From Actinomycetota bacterium (GTDB lineage Bacteria > Actinomycetota > Actinomycetes > S36-B12), in contig JAUXVJ010000016.1 of NCBI GenBank assembly GCA_030684515.1, positions 186,001 to 250,000 on the forward strand: a DNA stretch of 64,000 nucleotides, read 5' to 3'. The notes beneath the pieces are model-generated. The model was given only the letters and a program-made list of their open reading frames with translations. It ran no database searches and was not told where the DNA came from. A program made the position numbers and the translations under genes. Below, in pieces: positions 27,332 through 36,353 of the stretch. Positions within the stretch are counted from its first letter, which is position 1. Each line of letters opens with the position of its first letter.

Positions 27332-28228
27332 ATGGCATCGGTAGTTCCTGTTGCCTCGGTCGCGCCGGCGGGCACGCCTGCACCGAAGCGCTCTTCTCGT
27401 TCGGTCTACATTCTGCTGATTCCGGGCCTTGCCTGGCTTGCGGTCTTCTTCCTGATCCCGCTGTTCACGCTGTTCACGACCAGTCTGCAAAAAGAGTCGG
27501 CAACCAAGCCGGGCACTTATGTCTTTGGCCTTCAGGTCAGCAACTATGTAGACGCGCTGGTCGAATACTGGCCGCAGTTCCTGCGCTCCTTCATCTACGC
27601 CGGACTTGCGACGCTCCTGGCTCTTGCCATTGCCTACCCGCTTGCCTACTTCATCGCTTTCAAGGCTGGCAACTGGCGGTCACTGATGCTGGTGCTGGTA
27701 GTGGCCCCGGCCTTCGCGTCATTCCTGCTGAGGACCTACGCATGGAAGACAATCCTCGCAGACGACGGATTCGTGACTTCGACTCTGAACAGTCTGCATC
27801 TACTGCCCGATGGGCGAATCCTGAACACCGGTATAGCTGTCGTCGCAGGTCTCACATACAACTTCCTGCCCTTCATGATTCTGCCGCTGTTTGCCTCTCT
27901 TGATCGCATTGACTACCGACTGATTGAGGCCGGAAGTGATCTGTATGCGTCACCGGTCAAGGTCTTCTGGCGCGTCACCTGGCCCTTGTCGATGCCCGGT
28001 GTCGTTGCGGGGACTCTGCTCACATTCATTCCGGCTGCCGGAGATTTCATCAACGCGGAACTGCTGGGCTCGGCCAAGGATCGAATGATCGGCAATGTCA
28101 TTCAGACGAACTTCATTGAGTTCCGTGACTACCCCACCGCGAGCGCGCTCTCGTTCGCGCTCATGGCGGCCATCTTGATCCTTGTCTTTGGCTACATTCG
28201 TCGTTCAGGGACTGAGGACCTCGTCTGA
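27332..28228 (+). CDS. Polyamine ABC transporter permease (PotB-like)
   Basis: Inner-membrane permease of 298 residues with six predicted helices; the first is about 27-50. The EAA loop that docks the ATPase is visible as LIEAGSDLYASPVKVFWRVT, then LPLSMPG-like PLSMPGVVAG. It follows the ATPase by 3 bases and overlaps the next permease (TGATG). Confidence 0.9.
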   Translation: MASVVPVASVAPAGTPAPKRSSRSVYILLIPGLAWLAVFFLIPLFTLFTTSLQKESATKPGTYVFGLQVSNYVDALVEYWPQFLRSFIYAGLATLLALAIAYPLAYFIAFKAGNWRSLMLVLVVAPAFASFLLRTYAWKTILADDGFVTSTLNSLHLLPDGRILNTGIAVVAGLTYNFLPFMILPLFASLDRIDYRLIEAGSDLYASPVKVFWRVTWPLSMPGVVAGTLLTFIPAAGDFINAELLGSAKDRMIGNVIQTNFIEFRDYPTASALSFALMAAILILVFGYIRRSGTEDLV

Positions 28229-29025
28229 TGCGCTGGATCCGAAGAAACATCATCGGGGCGATTGCAATCCTCGTCCTCGTATATCTGTTCATTCCCATCG
28301 CAGTCGTCATCGCATTCAGTTTCAACAAACCAGAGAGCAAGTTCAATCTCACCTGGAATGAGTTCTCACTTGATGCATGGACTCAGATTTGTGGTGTGCC
28401 TGGTGTGTGCGATTCATTCTTGACCAGTGTCCAGATTGGCCTCATCACCACGCTCATTGCCACCGTGCTGGGAACGATGATTGCCTTTGCTCTGGTTCGC
28501 TATCGATTCCGTGGACGAAGTTCGACCAATCTTCTGATCTTCATGCCGATGGCCACACCCGAAGTTGTCATGGGCGCCAGCTTGCTCGCCTTGTTCTTGA
28601 ACCTTCGATTTCCGCTGGGCACGGTGACGGTGATGATCGCTCACATCATGTTCATCATCTCCTTCGTTGTTGTGGCCGTGAAGGCTCGATTGCAGGGCAT
28701 GGATCCAAAGCTCGAGGAAGCTGCCCGTGATCTGTACGCCGGTCCCTCTGCAACGTTTCGGTATGTCACCTTTCCCCTGGTCCTGCCCGGCATCATCGGT
28801 GCCGCCTTGCTGGGCTTCTCGCTTTCCTTCGACGACTTCATCATCAGCTTCTTCAATGCCGGCACTCTTGTCACCTTCCCGATCTACATCTGGGGCGCGG
28901 CGCAGCGCGGTATCCCACCACAGGTCAATGCGCTGGCATCCTTGGTGTTCCTCTCGGCACTTGCAATAGTCCTAGGTGCGCAGCTGTACAGCTGGCGTCG
29001 ACGTCGAGCACTTGCCGCACATTGA
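28228..29025 (+). CDS. Polyamine ABC transporter permease (PotC-like)
   Basis: Second permease of 265 residues with six hydrophobic helices; the EAA loop is LEEAARDLYAGPSATFRYVT with PLVLPGIIG. It pairs with the preceding permease as a heterodimer. The oxidoreductase gene begins 14 bases downstream, so the catabolic genes probably belong to the same transcript. Confidence 0.9.
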   Translation: MRWIRRNIIGAIAILVLVYLFIPIAVVIAFSFNKPESKFNLTWNEFSLDAWTQICGVPGVCDSFLTSVQIGLITTLIATVLGTMIAFALVRYRFRGRSSTNLLIFMPMATPEVVMGASLLALFLNLRFPLGTVTVMIAHIMFIISFVVVAVKARLQGMDPKLEEAARDLYAGPSATFRYVTFPLVLPGIIGAALLGFSLSFDDFIISFFNAGTLVTFPIYIWGAAQRGIPPQVNALASLVFLSALAIVLGAQLYSWRRRRALAAH

Positions 29026-29039
29026 CCAAAGGAGCACTG

Positions 29040-30245
29040 ATGCGAGTTCTTGCGATTGGAGCCGGCGGCGTGGGTACGGCCGCGGCCTTGATCGCCAGGC
29101 GGCGCGACTATTTCCAGTCATGGCTGGTCGCTGACTATGACCTGGAGCGCGTGACTGCTCTGGTCAGCCGCGTGGCCGATGAACGATTCAGTGGGGAGCA
29201 GGTCGACGCGTCCGATACCGAAGCCGTGGCTGCGCTCATTCGCGCCCATGACATCACGCACGTGCTCAACGTGGTGGACCCACGATTTGTGCTGCCGATC
29301 TTCAACGCCTGCGCAGCAACCGGGGCGAACTACCTCGATACCGCAATGAGCCTGTCGCGACCTCATCCCCAGCGGCCCTTCGCGGAACCGGGAATCAAAC
29401 TGGGCGATGCCCAGTTTGAGCAAAGTGATGCCTGGCACGAGCGAGGCCAGCTGGCCTTGTGCGGGATGGGTGTCGAACCCGGTCTGGCAGATGTATTCGC
29501 GCGCTACGCAGCTGACCATCTCTTCAGTGAGATTGATGAGATCGGTATACGCGACGGAGCCAACCTCACCGTTGACGGATATGACTTTGCCCCGAGTTTT
29601 TCGATCTGGACCACGATCGAGGAGTGCCTCAATCCGCCACTGATCTGGGAGAAGGATCGTGGCTGGTTCACCACTGAGCCCTTCAGCGAAGGGGAGGTCT
29701 TCGACTTTCCCGACGGTATTGGTGCGGTTGAATGTGTCAACGTTGAGCACGAAGAGGTGGTGCTGGTCCCGCGCTGGATCAACTGCAAGCGGGTCACTTT
29801 CAAGTACGGCCTCGGCACTGAATTCATTGATGTACTCAAGACTCTGCATCAGCTTGGACTGGATCGAACTGAGCCGATCAGCGTCAAGGGGGTGATGGTG
29901 AGCCCGCGCGACGTTGTAGCGGCTGTTCTTCCTGATCCGGCCGCAATTGGCCATTTGATGCATGGCAAGACTTGCGCTGGCACCTGGGTGACAGGCCTTG
30001 GAAAGGACGGCTTGCCCAAAGAGGTGTATCTGTATCACGTGGCTGACAACGCATGGACAATGAAGGAATACGGAGTACAGGCGGTGGTATGGCAGACCGC
30101 TATGAATCCCGTCATCGCGCTGGAGTTGTTGGCCACCAAGGCTTGGGAGGGCGCCGGGGTGCTAGGCCCAGAAGCATTCGACTCAGTGCCATTCCTTGAT
30201 CTCATGAGCGCGGGCTATGGCCAGACCTTCGGATTGCGAGGCTGA
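29040..30245 (+). CDS. Saccharopine-dehydrogenase-family oxidoreductase, substrate unknown
   Basis: Rossmann oxidoreductase of 401 residues. The dinucleotide fold begins MRVLAIGAGGVGTAAAL and is followed by NYLDTAMSLS and GMGVEPGLADVFARYAA, as in saccharopine/carboxynorspermidine dehydrogenases. ATG 29040 is chosen because AAAGGAGC lies just upstream; an in-frame TTG at 29022 is less likely. It lies between polyamine permease and aldehyde dehydrogenase genes, so it may act on a condensed polyamine or lysine intermediate. Lysine-ketoglutarate reductase is not present beside it. I do not assign a reaction. Confidence 0.78.
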   Translation: MRVLAIGAGGVGTAAALIARRRDYFQSWLVADYDLERVTALVSRVADERFSGEQVDASDTEAVAALIRAHDITHVLNVVDPRFVLPIFNACAATGANYLDTAMSLSRPHPQRPFAEPGIKLGDAQFEQSDAWHERGQLALCGMGVEPGLADVFARYAADHLFSEIDEIGIRDGANLTVDGYDFAPSFSIWTTIEECLNPPLIWEKDRGWFTTEPFSEGEVFDFPDGIGAVECVNVEHEEVVLVPRWINCKRVTFKYGLGTEFIDVLKTLHQLGLDRTEPISVKGVMVSPRDVVAAVLPDPAAIGHLMHGKTCAGTWVTGLGKDGLPKEVYLYHVADNAWTMKEYGVQAVVWQTAMNPVIALELLATKAWEGAGVLGPEAFDSVPFLDLMSAGYGQTFGLRG

Positions 30246-30248
30246 GTC

Positions 30249-31703
30249 ATGAGCGCATCTCCAGCCCGCTTGTGGCCAGCGTGGGTTGCGGGTCGAGCCA
30301 TTGATCAGGGCACGGTCGTTGACGTGCATCACCCAGGTGACGGGGCAGTTGTGGGGAGTTATGTCAGCCCTACATCGGCGGAAGTTGAGCTAGCAATCGG
30401 GGCCGCGGCCCAGGTGAAGGACTCTGCGCGAGCAACGACTGCGGCACAACGGGCAGCCGCACTGATGCATGTCAGTCGCGGACTTGAATCGCGAGTTGAA
30501 GAAGTTGCTGCGCTCATCACAGCCGAGAACGGCAAGCCCCTGATGTGGGCCCGCGCTGAGGCACAACGCGCGGTTGCCACTTTTCGATGGGCGGCCGAGG
30601 AAGCAAGGCGCTTCGGAGGCGAACTGCAACGACTCGACACGGAGGCAGCGACCAAGGGCAGAGCAGCAATCATTCGCAGATTTCCTTATGGGCCAGTGCT
30701 GGGCATCTCGCCCTTCAACTTCCCCATCAATCTCGTTGCGCACAAACTCGCACCTGCTCTTGCCGTGGGTGCGCCGATCATTCTGAAGCCAGCCCCTGCC
30801 ACCCCACTTGGCGCCTTGCTGCTGGGGGAGTTGCTCGCTGAGACCGATCTGCCGGCTGGTATGTGGTCAGTGCTGCCGGTCGGCAATGACATGGCCCCTT
30901 CGCTGGTGCAGGATCCACGACTGCCTGTCATTTCCTTCACGGGTTCTGATGTGGTCGGCTTTGCCATTCAGGAGTCTGTTCCACGCAAGCACGTCACCTT
31001 GGAACTTGGCGGCAATGCTGCTGCAATCGTGCTCGCGGATTATTCGAGTGAGGCTGATCTGGAATGGGCCGCGTCGCGCATTGCCACTTTTGGCTACTAC
31101 CAAGCCGGCCAGTCGTGCGTCGCTGTTCAACAGGTGATGATCGACGAGCATGTGCTGGAGGCTCTGCTTCCACGCTTGGTGGCAAGAGTCGAAGGACTCG
31201 CCACTGGATCTCCTTGGGATGACGCCACTGTTGTCGGTCCGCTCATCAGCGAAGCTGCGGCCGAGCGCGTTGAATTGTGGATCCACGAAGCAGTGGCGGC
31301 CGGGGCTCGAGTGCTGGTCGGTGGTGGCCGATCGGGTACGTCCGTTGAGCCCACACTGCTCATTGATGTTGATCCGCAATCGCGCGTGGCAACCCAGGAA
31401 GTGTTCGGCCCAGTTGTCTGCGTGCAGGTCATCGATGGACTCCACGACGCCATTACCCGTGTGAACAGCTCTCGTTTTGGCCTGCAGACTGGTGTATTCA
31501 CCCATGACATCCAGGCGGCATTCAGAGCCCATCGTGATCTGGAAGTTGGTGGGGTGATCATCGGCGATGTGCCGAGCTTCCGATCCGACCAGATGCCCTA
31601 TGGCGGAGTGAAGGACTCTGGATCTGGCCGCGAGGGCCTTCGGGCAGCCATGGAGGACCTCACCTATGAGCGAGTCCTCGTACTGTCGGATTTGGATCTG
31701 TAG
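30249..31703 (+). CDS. Aldehyde dehydrogenase (second), semialdehyde or lactaldehyde type
   Basis: Aldehyde dehydrogenase of 484 residues with N157 (FNFP), E252 (LELGGN) and C290 (GQSCVAVQ). The motifs GISPFNFPINLVAHK and GQSCVAVQ are closer to the lactaldehyde/y4uC group than to the first dehydrogenase of the cluster, so it is not a recent duplicate. Succinate semialdehyde (after GABA transamination) or an amino-adipate-type semialdehyde from the preceding oxidoreductase are possible substrates. It starts 3 bases after that gene. Confidence 0.78.
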   Translation: MSASPARLWPAWVAGRAIDQGTVVDVHHPGDGAVVGSYVSPTSAEVELAIGAAAQVKDSARATTAAQRAAALMHVSRGLESRVEEVAALITAENGKPLMWARAEAQRAVATFRWAAEEARRFGGELQRLDTEAATKGRAAIIRRFPYGPVLGISPFNFPINLVAHKLAPALAVGAPIILKPAPATPLGALLLGELLAETDLPAGMWSVLPVGNDMAPSLVQDPRLPVISFTGSDVVGFAIQESVPRKHVTLELGGNAAAIVLADYSSEADLEWAASRIATFGYYQAGQSCVAVQQVMIDEHVLEALLPRLVARVEGLATGSPWDDATVVGPLISEAAAERVELWIHEAVAAGARVLVGGGRSGTSVEPTLLIDVDPQSRVATQEVFGPVVCVQVIDGLHDAITRVNSSRFGLQTGVFTHDIQAAFRAHRDLEVGGVIIGDVPSFRSDQMPYGGVKDSGSGREGLRAAMEDLTYERVLVLSDLDL

Positions 31704-31712
31704 CGCTCGTCG

Positions 31713-31718
31713 TACCCT
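31713..31718 (+). promoter_or_regulatory. Candidate leaderless -10 for dxr (TACCCT)
   Basis: TACCCT begins exactly 12 bases before the dxr ATG; a weak -35-like TTTGGA lies at 31691-31696. There is no Shine-Dalgarno. Confidence 0.5.
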
Positions 31719-31724
31719 GATCAC

Positions 31725-32951
31725 ATGCGTTCGGTTGTCATCCTCGGCTCAACGGGTTCGATCGGAACCCAAGCACTGGATGTGGCAAGCCGAAACAGCG
31801 AGCTCTTTCGGATCGTCGGGCTCGGTGCGAGTGGCCGAAGCCTTGAACTCATCGCTGAGCAGGCGGTCAGATTTCACGTTGAAGTTGTCGCGCTGACTGA
31901 AGCCGCGAATCCAGATGACTTCCTGGCGGCGTTCGCGCTGGCTTCCAGTCGCCTTGGCACCAAGATGCGCCCCATCGCTGTGATCTATGGGCAAGGCGCT
32001 CAGGCCGAGCTCGCGGCCTGGCAGTGCGATGTCGTGCTCAATGGACTCGCTGGTGCCGCAGGTCTTGTCCCGACGCTGGCAGCGCTGAACGCGGGTCGGA
32101 CATTGGCACTGGCCAACAAGGAGTCGCTGATCATCGGCGGCGACCTTGTGCGCGCCATCGCCAAGCCCGGTCAGATCGTGCCAGTGGATTCCGAGCACTC
32201 GGCGCTGGCCCAGGCCTTGCTCGGCGGAGCACGCAGCGAGGTACGTCGACTGCTCCTCACCGCATCTGGGGGCCCCTTTCGTGGCTGGTCGCCGCAGGCA
32301 CTTGAGTCAGTTACACCAGAACAGGCGTTGAGGCATCCGACATGGACGATGGGTCCTCTGGTCACTATCAACTCGGCAACCCTCATGAACAAGGGCTTGG
32401 AAGTCATCGAAGCCCATCTGCTCTTTGACATTGCCTTCGATCAGATCGATGTGGTGATCCATCCGCAATCGATCGTGCATTCGATGGTGGAGTTTGTGGA
32501 TGGATCCACGCTCGCGCAGGCGAGCCCACCGGACATGCGGCTGCCCATCGCACTTGGCATGTCGTGGCCGGATCGAGTTCCAGGTGCGATCCCCGGCTGC
32601 GATTGGACTCAGGCCGCCACCTGGGAGTTCTTCCCGGTGGATGCCGCGGCTTTTCCGGCCATTGACCTGGCTCGAACGGCCGGCCTGGCTGGCGGCACAG
32701 CCACGGCAGTGTTCAACGCTGCTGATGAAGCCTGCGTGGCTGCCTTTCTGGATCGCACGATTGCCTTTCCCCAGATCGTGCGCACTGTTGGCGAAGTGCT
32801 GGCCGAGCACTTGGGTGGCGGCGATGGGCAGGCTGGTTCGGCGCATGTCATGGGGAACGACTTGACTTTGCACGACGTCGAACAGGCGGACGCCTGGGCT
32901 CGCAAGCGAGCTCTCGAAGTAGCGTTGGTATTCGCGGAAGGAGTGCGCTAG
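31725..32951 (+). CDS. dxr: 1-Deoxy-D-xylulose 5-phosphate reductoisomerase
   Basis: Second step of the MEP isoprenoid pathway: NADPH-dependent conversion of DXP to MEP. The 408 residues begin with the NADPH motif VVILGSTGSIGTQALDV, and have LANKESLI, PVDSEHSA and the substrate-binding TASGGPFRGW and HPQSIVHSMVEF blocks. It overlaps the site-2 protease start by one base and shares the operon with ispG of the same pathway. Confidence 0.97.
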   Translation: MRSVVILGSTGSIGTQALDVASRNSELFRIVGLGASGRSLELIAEQAVRFHVEVVALTEAANPDDFLAAFALASSRLGTKMRPIAVIYGQGAQAELAAWQCDVVLNGLAGAAGLVPTLAALNAGRTLALANKESLIIGGDLVRAIAKPGQIVPVDSEHSALAQALLGGARSEVRRLLLTASGGPFRGWSPQALESVTPEQALRHPTWTMGPLVTINSATLMNKGLEVIEAHLLFDIAFDQIDVVIHPQSIVHSMVEFVDGSTLAQASPPDMRLPIALGMSWPDRVPGAIPGCDWTQAATWEFFPVDAAAFPAIDLARTAGLAGGTATAVFNAADEACVAAFLDRTIAFPQIVRTVGEVLAEHLGGGDGQAGSAHVMGNDLTLHDVEQADAWARKRALEVALVFAEGVR

Positions 32952-34270
32952 TGCTGCAGCTCATTGGCATCCTGATCTTTGTCCTGCTTATCGCGATGTC
33001 CATTGGCCTGCACGAATTTGGGCACTTCCTGCCCGCCAAGAAATTCGGCGTCAAAGTCACTGAGTTCATGATCGGATTTGGTCCGGCGATCTGGACTCGG
33101 GTCAAGGGCGAGACTCGCTACGGATTCAAGGCTGTGCCACTTGGCGGCTATGTCCGGATGATCGGCATGCTGCCACCCGTCAAACAGGTCGATCAGGAGG
33201 CTGCGCCGGCGAACACGGGACGCTTCGCAACGATGATTGCCGATGCTCGACAGCAGTCATTGGAAGAAGTCGGTCCTGACGATCACAATCGCGTCTTCTA
33301 CCGATTGCCGGTGCGCAAGCGAGTGCTGGTCATGCTCGGCGGTCCCACGATGAATCTGATCTTCGCTACCGTGCTGTTCTCGATTGTGCTGATCGGCATT
33401 GGGCTGCCCCAACCTTCGCTGACAGTGAATTCAGTTGTGGCGTGCACGCCAAGTGTGGACCATCCAAGTGGTGCCCCTCTGCCGTCAGGCAACTGTCCCT
33501 CGGGTACAACCCAAACGCCAGCGAAGGCCGCTGGGGTCCAGCCTGGTGATGTGATCGTGGGCTTGAACGGCAAAACGGCTCAGGATTGGAATGCAGTCAG
33601 CACCTCTCTGCGGGCTTCGGGCGGCAAGACCGTCACCTTGGATCTGATGCGCGATGGTCAACCAGTGGCTGTTCCCGTTGCCGTCGCCTTGATCGATCGA
33701 CCTCAATATGACGAATACGGTGAGGCCACTGGGGCAACGGTGGCTGGCGGATTCGTCGGCGTCAGCCCTGGCCTTGACTACGTTCGGCAGAGCGTGACTG
33801 AAGTTCCCGCCTTCATGTGGAATCTCACCACGGCTTCAATCGGTGCGCTCATCAGCTTGCCAGTGCGTCTGTATGAGCTGGTGACCCAGACGCTGATAGG
33901 TGGCCAGGAGCGAGCGATCGATGGCCCAGTGAGCGTGGTGGGGGTCAGCCGCATTGGTGGCGATATTGCCGCTATGGATGAGCCGATGGTTGGCAAGATC
34001 GCCACCTTCCTGGGGCTGGCGGCCTCCTTGAATCTGTTCCTGTTCCTGTTCAATCTGCTCCCCATCCCACCGCTGGACGGTGGGCACATCGCTGGAGCGC
34101 TCTATGAGGCCATCCGGCGGTCCATTGCAAAAATCAGAGGACGCCCAGATCCTGGCCCGGTCGACGTAGCACGCTTGCTTCCTGTGGCCTACATCGTGGC
34201 GATAGTTCTGGTGAGCATGGGAGCCTTGGTCATCTGGGCGGACTTGGTCAAGCCCATCTCACTGGGGTGA
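32951..34270 (+). CDS. rseP: Site-2 protease (RseP/Rip1 family, M50)
   Basis: Membrane metalloprotease of 439 residues that cleaves anti-sigma factors or other membrane proteins inside the bilayer. The zinc motif HEFGH (21-25) lies in the first helix, a PDZ domain is in the middle (AAGVQPGDVIVGLNGK), and the third ligand motif is PPLDGGHIAG. Order dxr-M50-ispG is conserved in actinobacteria (Rip1 of Mycobacterium). Its targets are not visible here. Confidence 0.93.
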   Translation: MLQLIGILIFVLLIAMSIGLHEFGHFLPAKKFGVKVTEFMIGFGPAIWTRVKGETRYGFKAVPLGGYVRMIGMLPPVKQVDQEAAPANTGRFATMIADARQQSLEEVGPDDHNRVFYRLPVRKRVLVMLGGPTMNLIFATVLFSIVLIGIGLPQPSLTVNSVVACTPSVDHPSGAPLPSGNCPSGTTQTPAKAAGVQPGDVIVGLNGKTAQDWNAVSTSLRASGGKTVTLDLMRDGQPVAVPVAVALIDRPQYDEYGEATGATVAGGFVGVSPGLDYVRQSVTEVPAFMWNLTTASIGALISLPVRLYELVTQTLIGGQERAIDGPVSVVGVSRIGGDIAAMDEPMVGKIATFLGLAASLNLFLFLFNLLPIPPLDGGHIAGALYEAIRRSIAKIRGRPDPGPVDVARLLPVAYIVAIVLVSMGALVIWADLVKPISLG

Positions 34271-34291
34271 CAAGCGCAACAGGCGAAAAGG

Positions 34292-34297
34292 GATAAT
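34292..34297 (+). promoter_or_regulatory. Leaderless promoter for ispG (-10 GATAAT)
   Basis: GATAAT matches the consensus in five of six positions and begins 12 bases before the GTG start. GTGACA (34267-34272) is a possible -35 with a 19-base spacer. No Shine-Dalgarno is present, so transcription probably starts at the initiation codon. Confidence 0.6.
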
Positions 34298-34303
34298 GAA
34301 GAC

Positions 34304-35458
34304 GTGACTATTCAATTGGGCATGCCAGCACCCGCACCTCGTGTCATCTCCAGTCGCCGCAAGTCGCGTCCATTGATCCTCAAGCATCCGACTCATCCGG
34401 TCACTGTTGGCGGAGATGCCCCGATCAGCGTGCAGTCGATGTGCACGACCTTGACCTCAGACGTCAACGCGACCTTGCAACAGATCGCTGAGCTCACCGC
34501 AGCGGGTTGTCAGATTGTGCGAGTGGCCTGCCCAAGCCAGGACGACGCTGACGCCTTGCCACAGATCGCTCGCAAGGCGGGCATTCCGGTTATTGCCGAT
34601 ATCCACTTTCAGCCGAAGTACGTCTTTGCCGCAATCGATGCCGGTTGCGCCGGCGTGCGAGTCAATCCTGGCAACATCAAGAAGTTCGACGATCAGATCG
34701 CAGCAATCTCTCGCGCCGCGCGCGATGCTGGCACTCCGATTCGCATCGGCGTGAATGCCGGATCACTTGATCCGCGACTCTTGCAGAAGTACGGCAAGGC
34801 AACGCCAGAGGCGCTGGTGGAATCCGCGCTCTGGGAGGCCTCCCTCTTTGAAGAGCATGACTTTCGCGATATCAAGATCTCGGTCAAGCACCACGATCCG
34901 GTGATCATGGTTGAGGCATACATCCAGCTCGCAGAGCAATGCGACTATCCATTGCACCTCGGCGTGACTGAGGCGGGCCCTGCGTTCCAAGGCACGGTGA
35001 AATCGGCCGTCGCATTTGGAGCGCTTCTCAGTCGAGGCATTGGTGACACCATTCGTGTCTCGCTGTCGGCTCCGCCAGTTGAAGAGATCAAGGTCGGAAA
35101 TCAGATTCTTGAGTCCCTCAATCTTCGTCAGCGCGGGCTGGAAATCGTGTCCTGTCCTTCCTGTGGACGGGCTCAGGTGGACGTCTACACCCTTGCCGAG
35201 CAGGTCACTGCTGGCCTGGAGGGCCTTGACGTCCCGCTGCGTGTTGCAGTGATGGGTTGTGTCGTCAATGGTCCCGGCGAGGCTCGTGAAGCCGACCTCG
35301 GCGTGGCATCGGGCAACGGCAAGGGCCAGATCTTCGTCAAGGGCGAGGTCATCAAGACTGTGCCCGAGTCGATGATCGTTGAGACGCTGATTGAAGAAGC
35401 GTTGAAGCTCGCAGAATCGATGACCGAAAGCGGCACGCCGGAGGTCATGGCTCACTAG
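34304..35458 (+). CDS. ispG: 4-Hydroxy-3-methylbut-2-en-1-yl diphosphate synthase IspG
   Basis: Iron-sulfur enzyme of the MEP pathway (GcpE), making HMBPP. The 384 residues have the TIM-barrel N-terminal part ([29 protein letters not shown]) and the [4Fe-4S] cysteines in SCPSCGR and [12 protein letters not shown] start at 34304 is supported by the -10 placement. Confidence 0.97.
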   Translation: MTIQLGMPAPAPRVISSRRKSRPLILKHPTHPVTVGGDAPISVQSMCTTLTSDVNATLQQIAELTAAGCQIVRVACPSQDDADALPQIARKAGIPVIADIHFQPKYVFAAIDAGCAGVRVNPGNIKKFDDQIAAISRAARDAGTPIRIGVNAGSLDPRLLQKYGKATPEALVESALWEASLFEEHDFRDIKISVKHHDPVIMVEAYIQLAEQCDYPLHLGVTEAGPAFQGTVKSAVAFGALLSRGIGDTIRVSLSAPPVEEIKVGNQILESLNLRQRGLEIVSCPSCGRAQVDVYTLAEQVTAGLEGLDVPLRVAVMGCVVNGPGEAREADLGVASGNGKGQIFVKGEVIKTVPESMIVETLIEEALKLAESMTESGTPEVMAH

Positions 35459-35470
35459 AGCCCTTGGGCC

Positions 35471-35476
35471 TATCGT
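35471..35476 (+). promoter_or_regulatory. Candidate leaderless -10 for the GNAT gene (TATCGT)
   Basis: TATCGT begins exactly 12 bases before the GTG at 35483; no Shine-Dalgarno lies between. Confidence 0.5.
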
Positions 35477-35482
35477 CGCCCC

Positions 35483-36316
35483 GTGGGAAACGTGCACCCA
35501 ATTGCGGCAGAGGACCTGGAGCAGCTGCTCCGGCTGTTTGCGCGCGATCCAGTGACGCATTGCTTTGTCGAATCCCGGGTACAGGTTGGCGGCGTGGATC
35601 CATGGAAGCTCGGGGGTGAGATTCTGGGCTACTACAAAGACGATCAGCTTGTATCGGCTCTGTACTCCGGAGCAAATCTCGTGCCCATCGAAGCAACCCC
35701 CGCGGCCATCGCGGCCTTCGCTGATTACCTGCGCCCGCGACTTCGCCGGTCCTCATCGATGCTCGGGCGGGCAGTGGAAGTGCTGGACCTGTGGCGCTTG
35801 CTGGAGCCTGCCTGGGGGACAGCGCGCGCAATTCGCGAGGTGCAGCCGCTGATGGCCATCAGCTCAAATGGGCCCATCGAGCCAGATCCTGATGTTCGAT
35901 GTATTCGCCTTGATGAACTCGATGCGTACCTGCCAGCCGCTATCGACATGTTCACCGAGGAGATCGGGGTTTCTCCCGTTGCCGGTGGCAACACTTTGGC
36001 CTATCGCAGCCGGTGTGCTGATCTGATCCGCGCCGGACGAAGTTTCGGACGCGTGCGAGATGGCCTGGTGGAATTCAAGGCCGAGGTTGGTTCCGTCAGC
36101 CCATTTGTCTGTCAAGTGCAAGGCGTGTGGGTTGACCGCAGATTGCGAGGTCAAGGCATCTCGATCCCGGGCATGGCTGCGGTGGTCGCTGCTGCCAGGG
36201 CACGCTTCAGTCCGACGGTCTCGCTCTATGTCAATGACTTCAACACTCCGGCCCGCAAGGCCTATCTTGCAGTGGGCTTTGAGCAGGTCGGGACGTTCGC
36301 CACCGTGCTGTTTTAG
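35483..36316 (+). CDS. GNAT-family acetyltransferase (DUF4081 plus GNAT)
   Basis: Protein of 277 residues with an N-terminal DUF4081-like half and a C-terminal GNAT fold. The acetyl-CoA-binding region is VQGVWVDRRLRGQGIS, and SLYVNDFNTPARKAYLAVGF is the usual GNAT C-terminal stretch. The position next to ispG is conserved; the Mycobacterium equivalent is Rv2867c by position. Substrate is unknown. Confidence 0.85.
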   Translation: MGNVHPIAAEDLEQLLRLFARDPVTHCFVESRVQVGGVDPWKLGGEILGYYKDDQLVSALYSGANLVPIEATPAAIAAFADYLRPRLRRSSSMLGRAVEVLDLWRLLEPAWGTARAIREVQPLMAISSNGPIEPDPDVRCIRLDELDAYLPAAIDMFTEEIGVSPVAGGNTLAYRSRCADLIRAGRSFGRVRDGLVEFKAEVGSVSPFVCQVQGVWVDRRLRGQGISIPGMAAVVAAARARFSPTVSLYVNDFNTPARKAYLAVGFEQVGTFATVLF

Positions 36317-36341
36317 AGAATTAGTAGCTGAGTGGCATAGA

Positions 36342-36347
36342 TAGGCT
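36342..36347 (+). promoter_or_regulatory. Candidate leaderless -10 for proS (TAGGCT)
   Basis: TAGGCT begins exactly 12 bases before the ATG at 36354 and supports that ATG over the later in-frame ATG at 36363. Confidence 0.5.
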
Positions 36348-36353
36348 GCCCCG

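Noticed and set aside
29022-29039. Upstream TTG start for the saccharopine-dehydrogenase-like gene
   Set aside because: The ATG at 29040 has AAAGGAGC just upstream and starts directly at the Rossmann motif; the TTG adds six residues without support.
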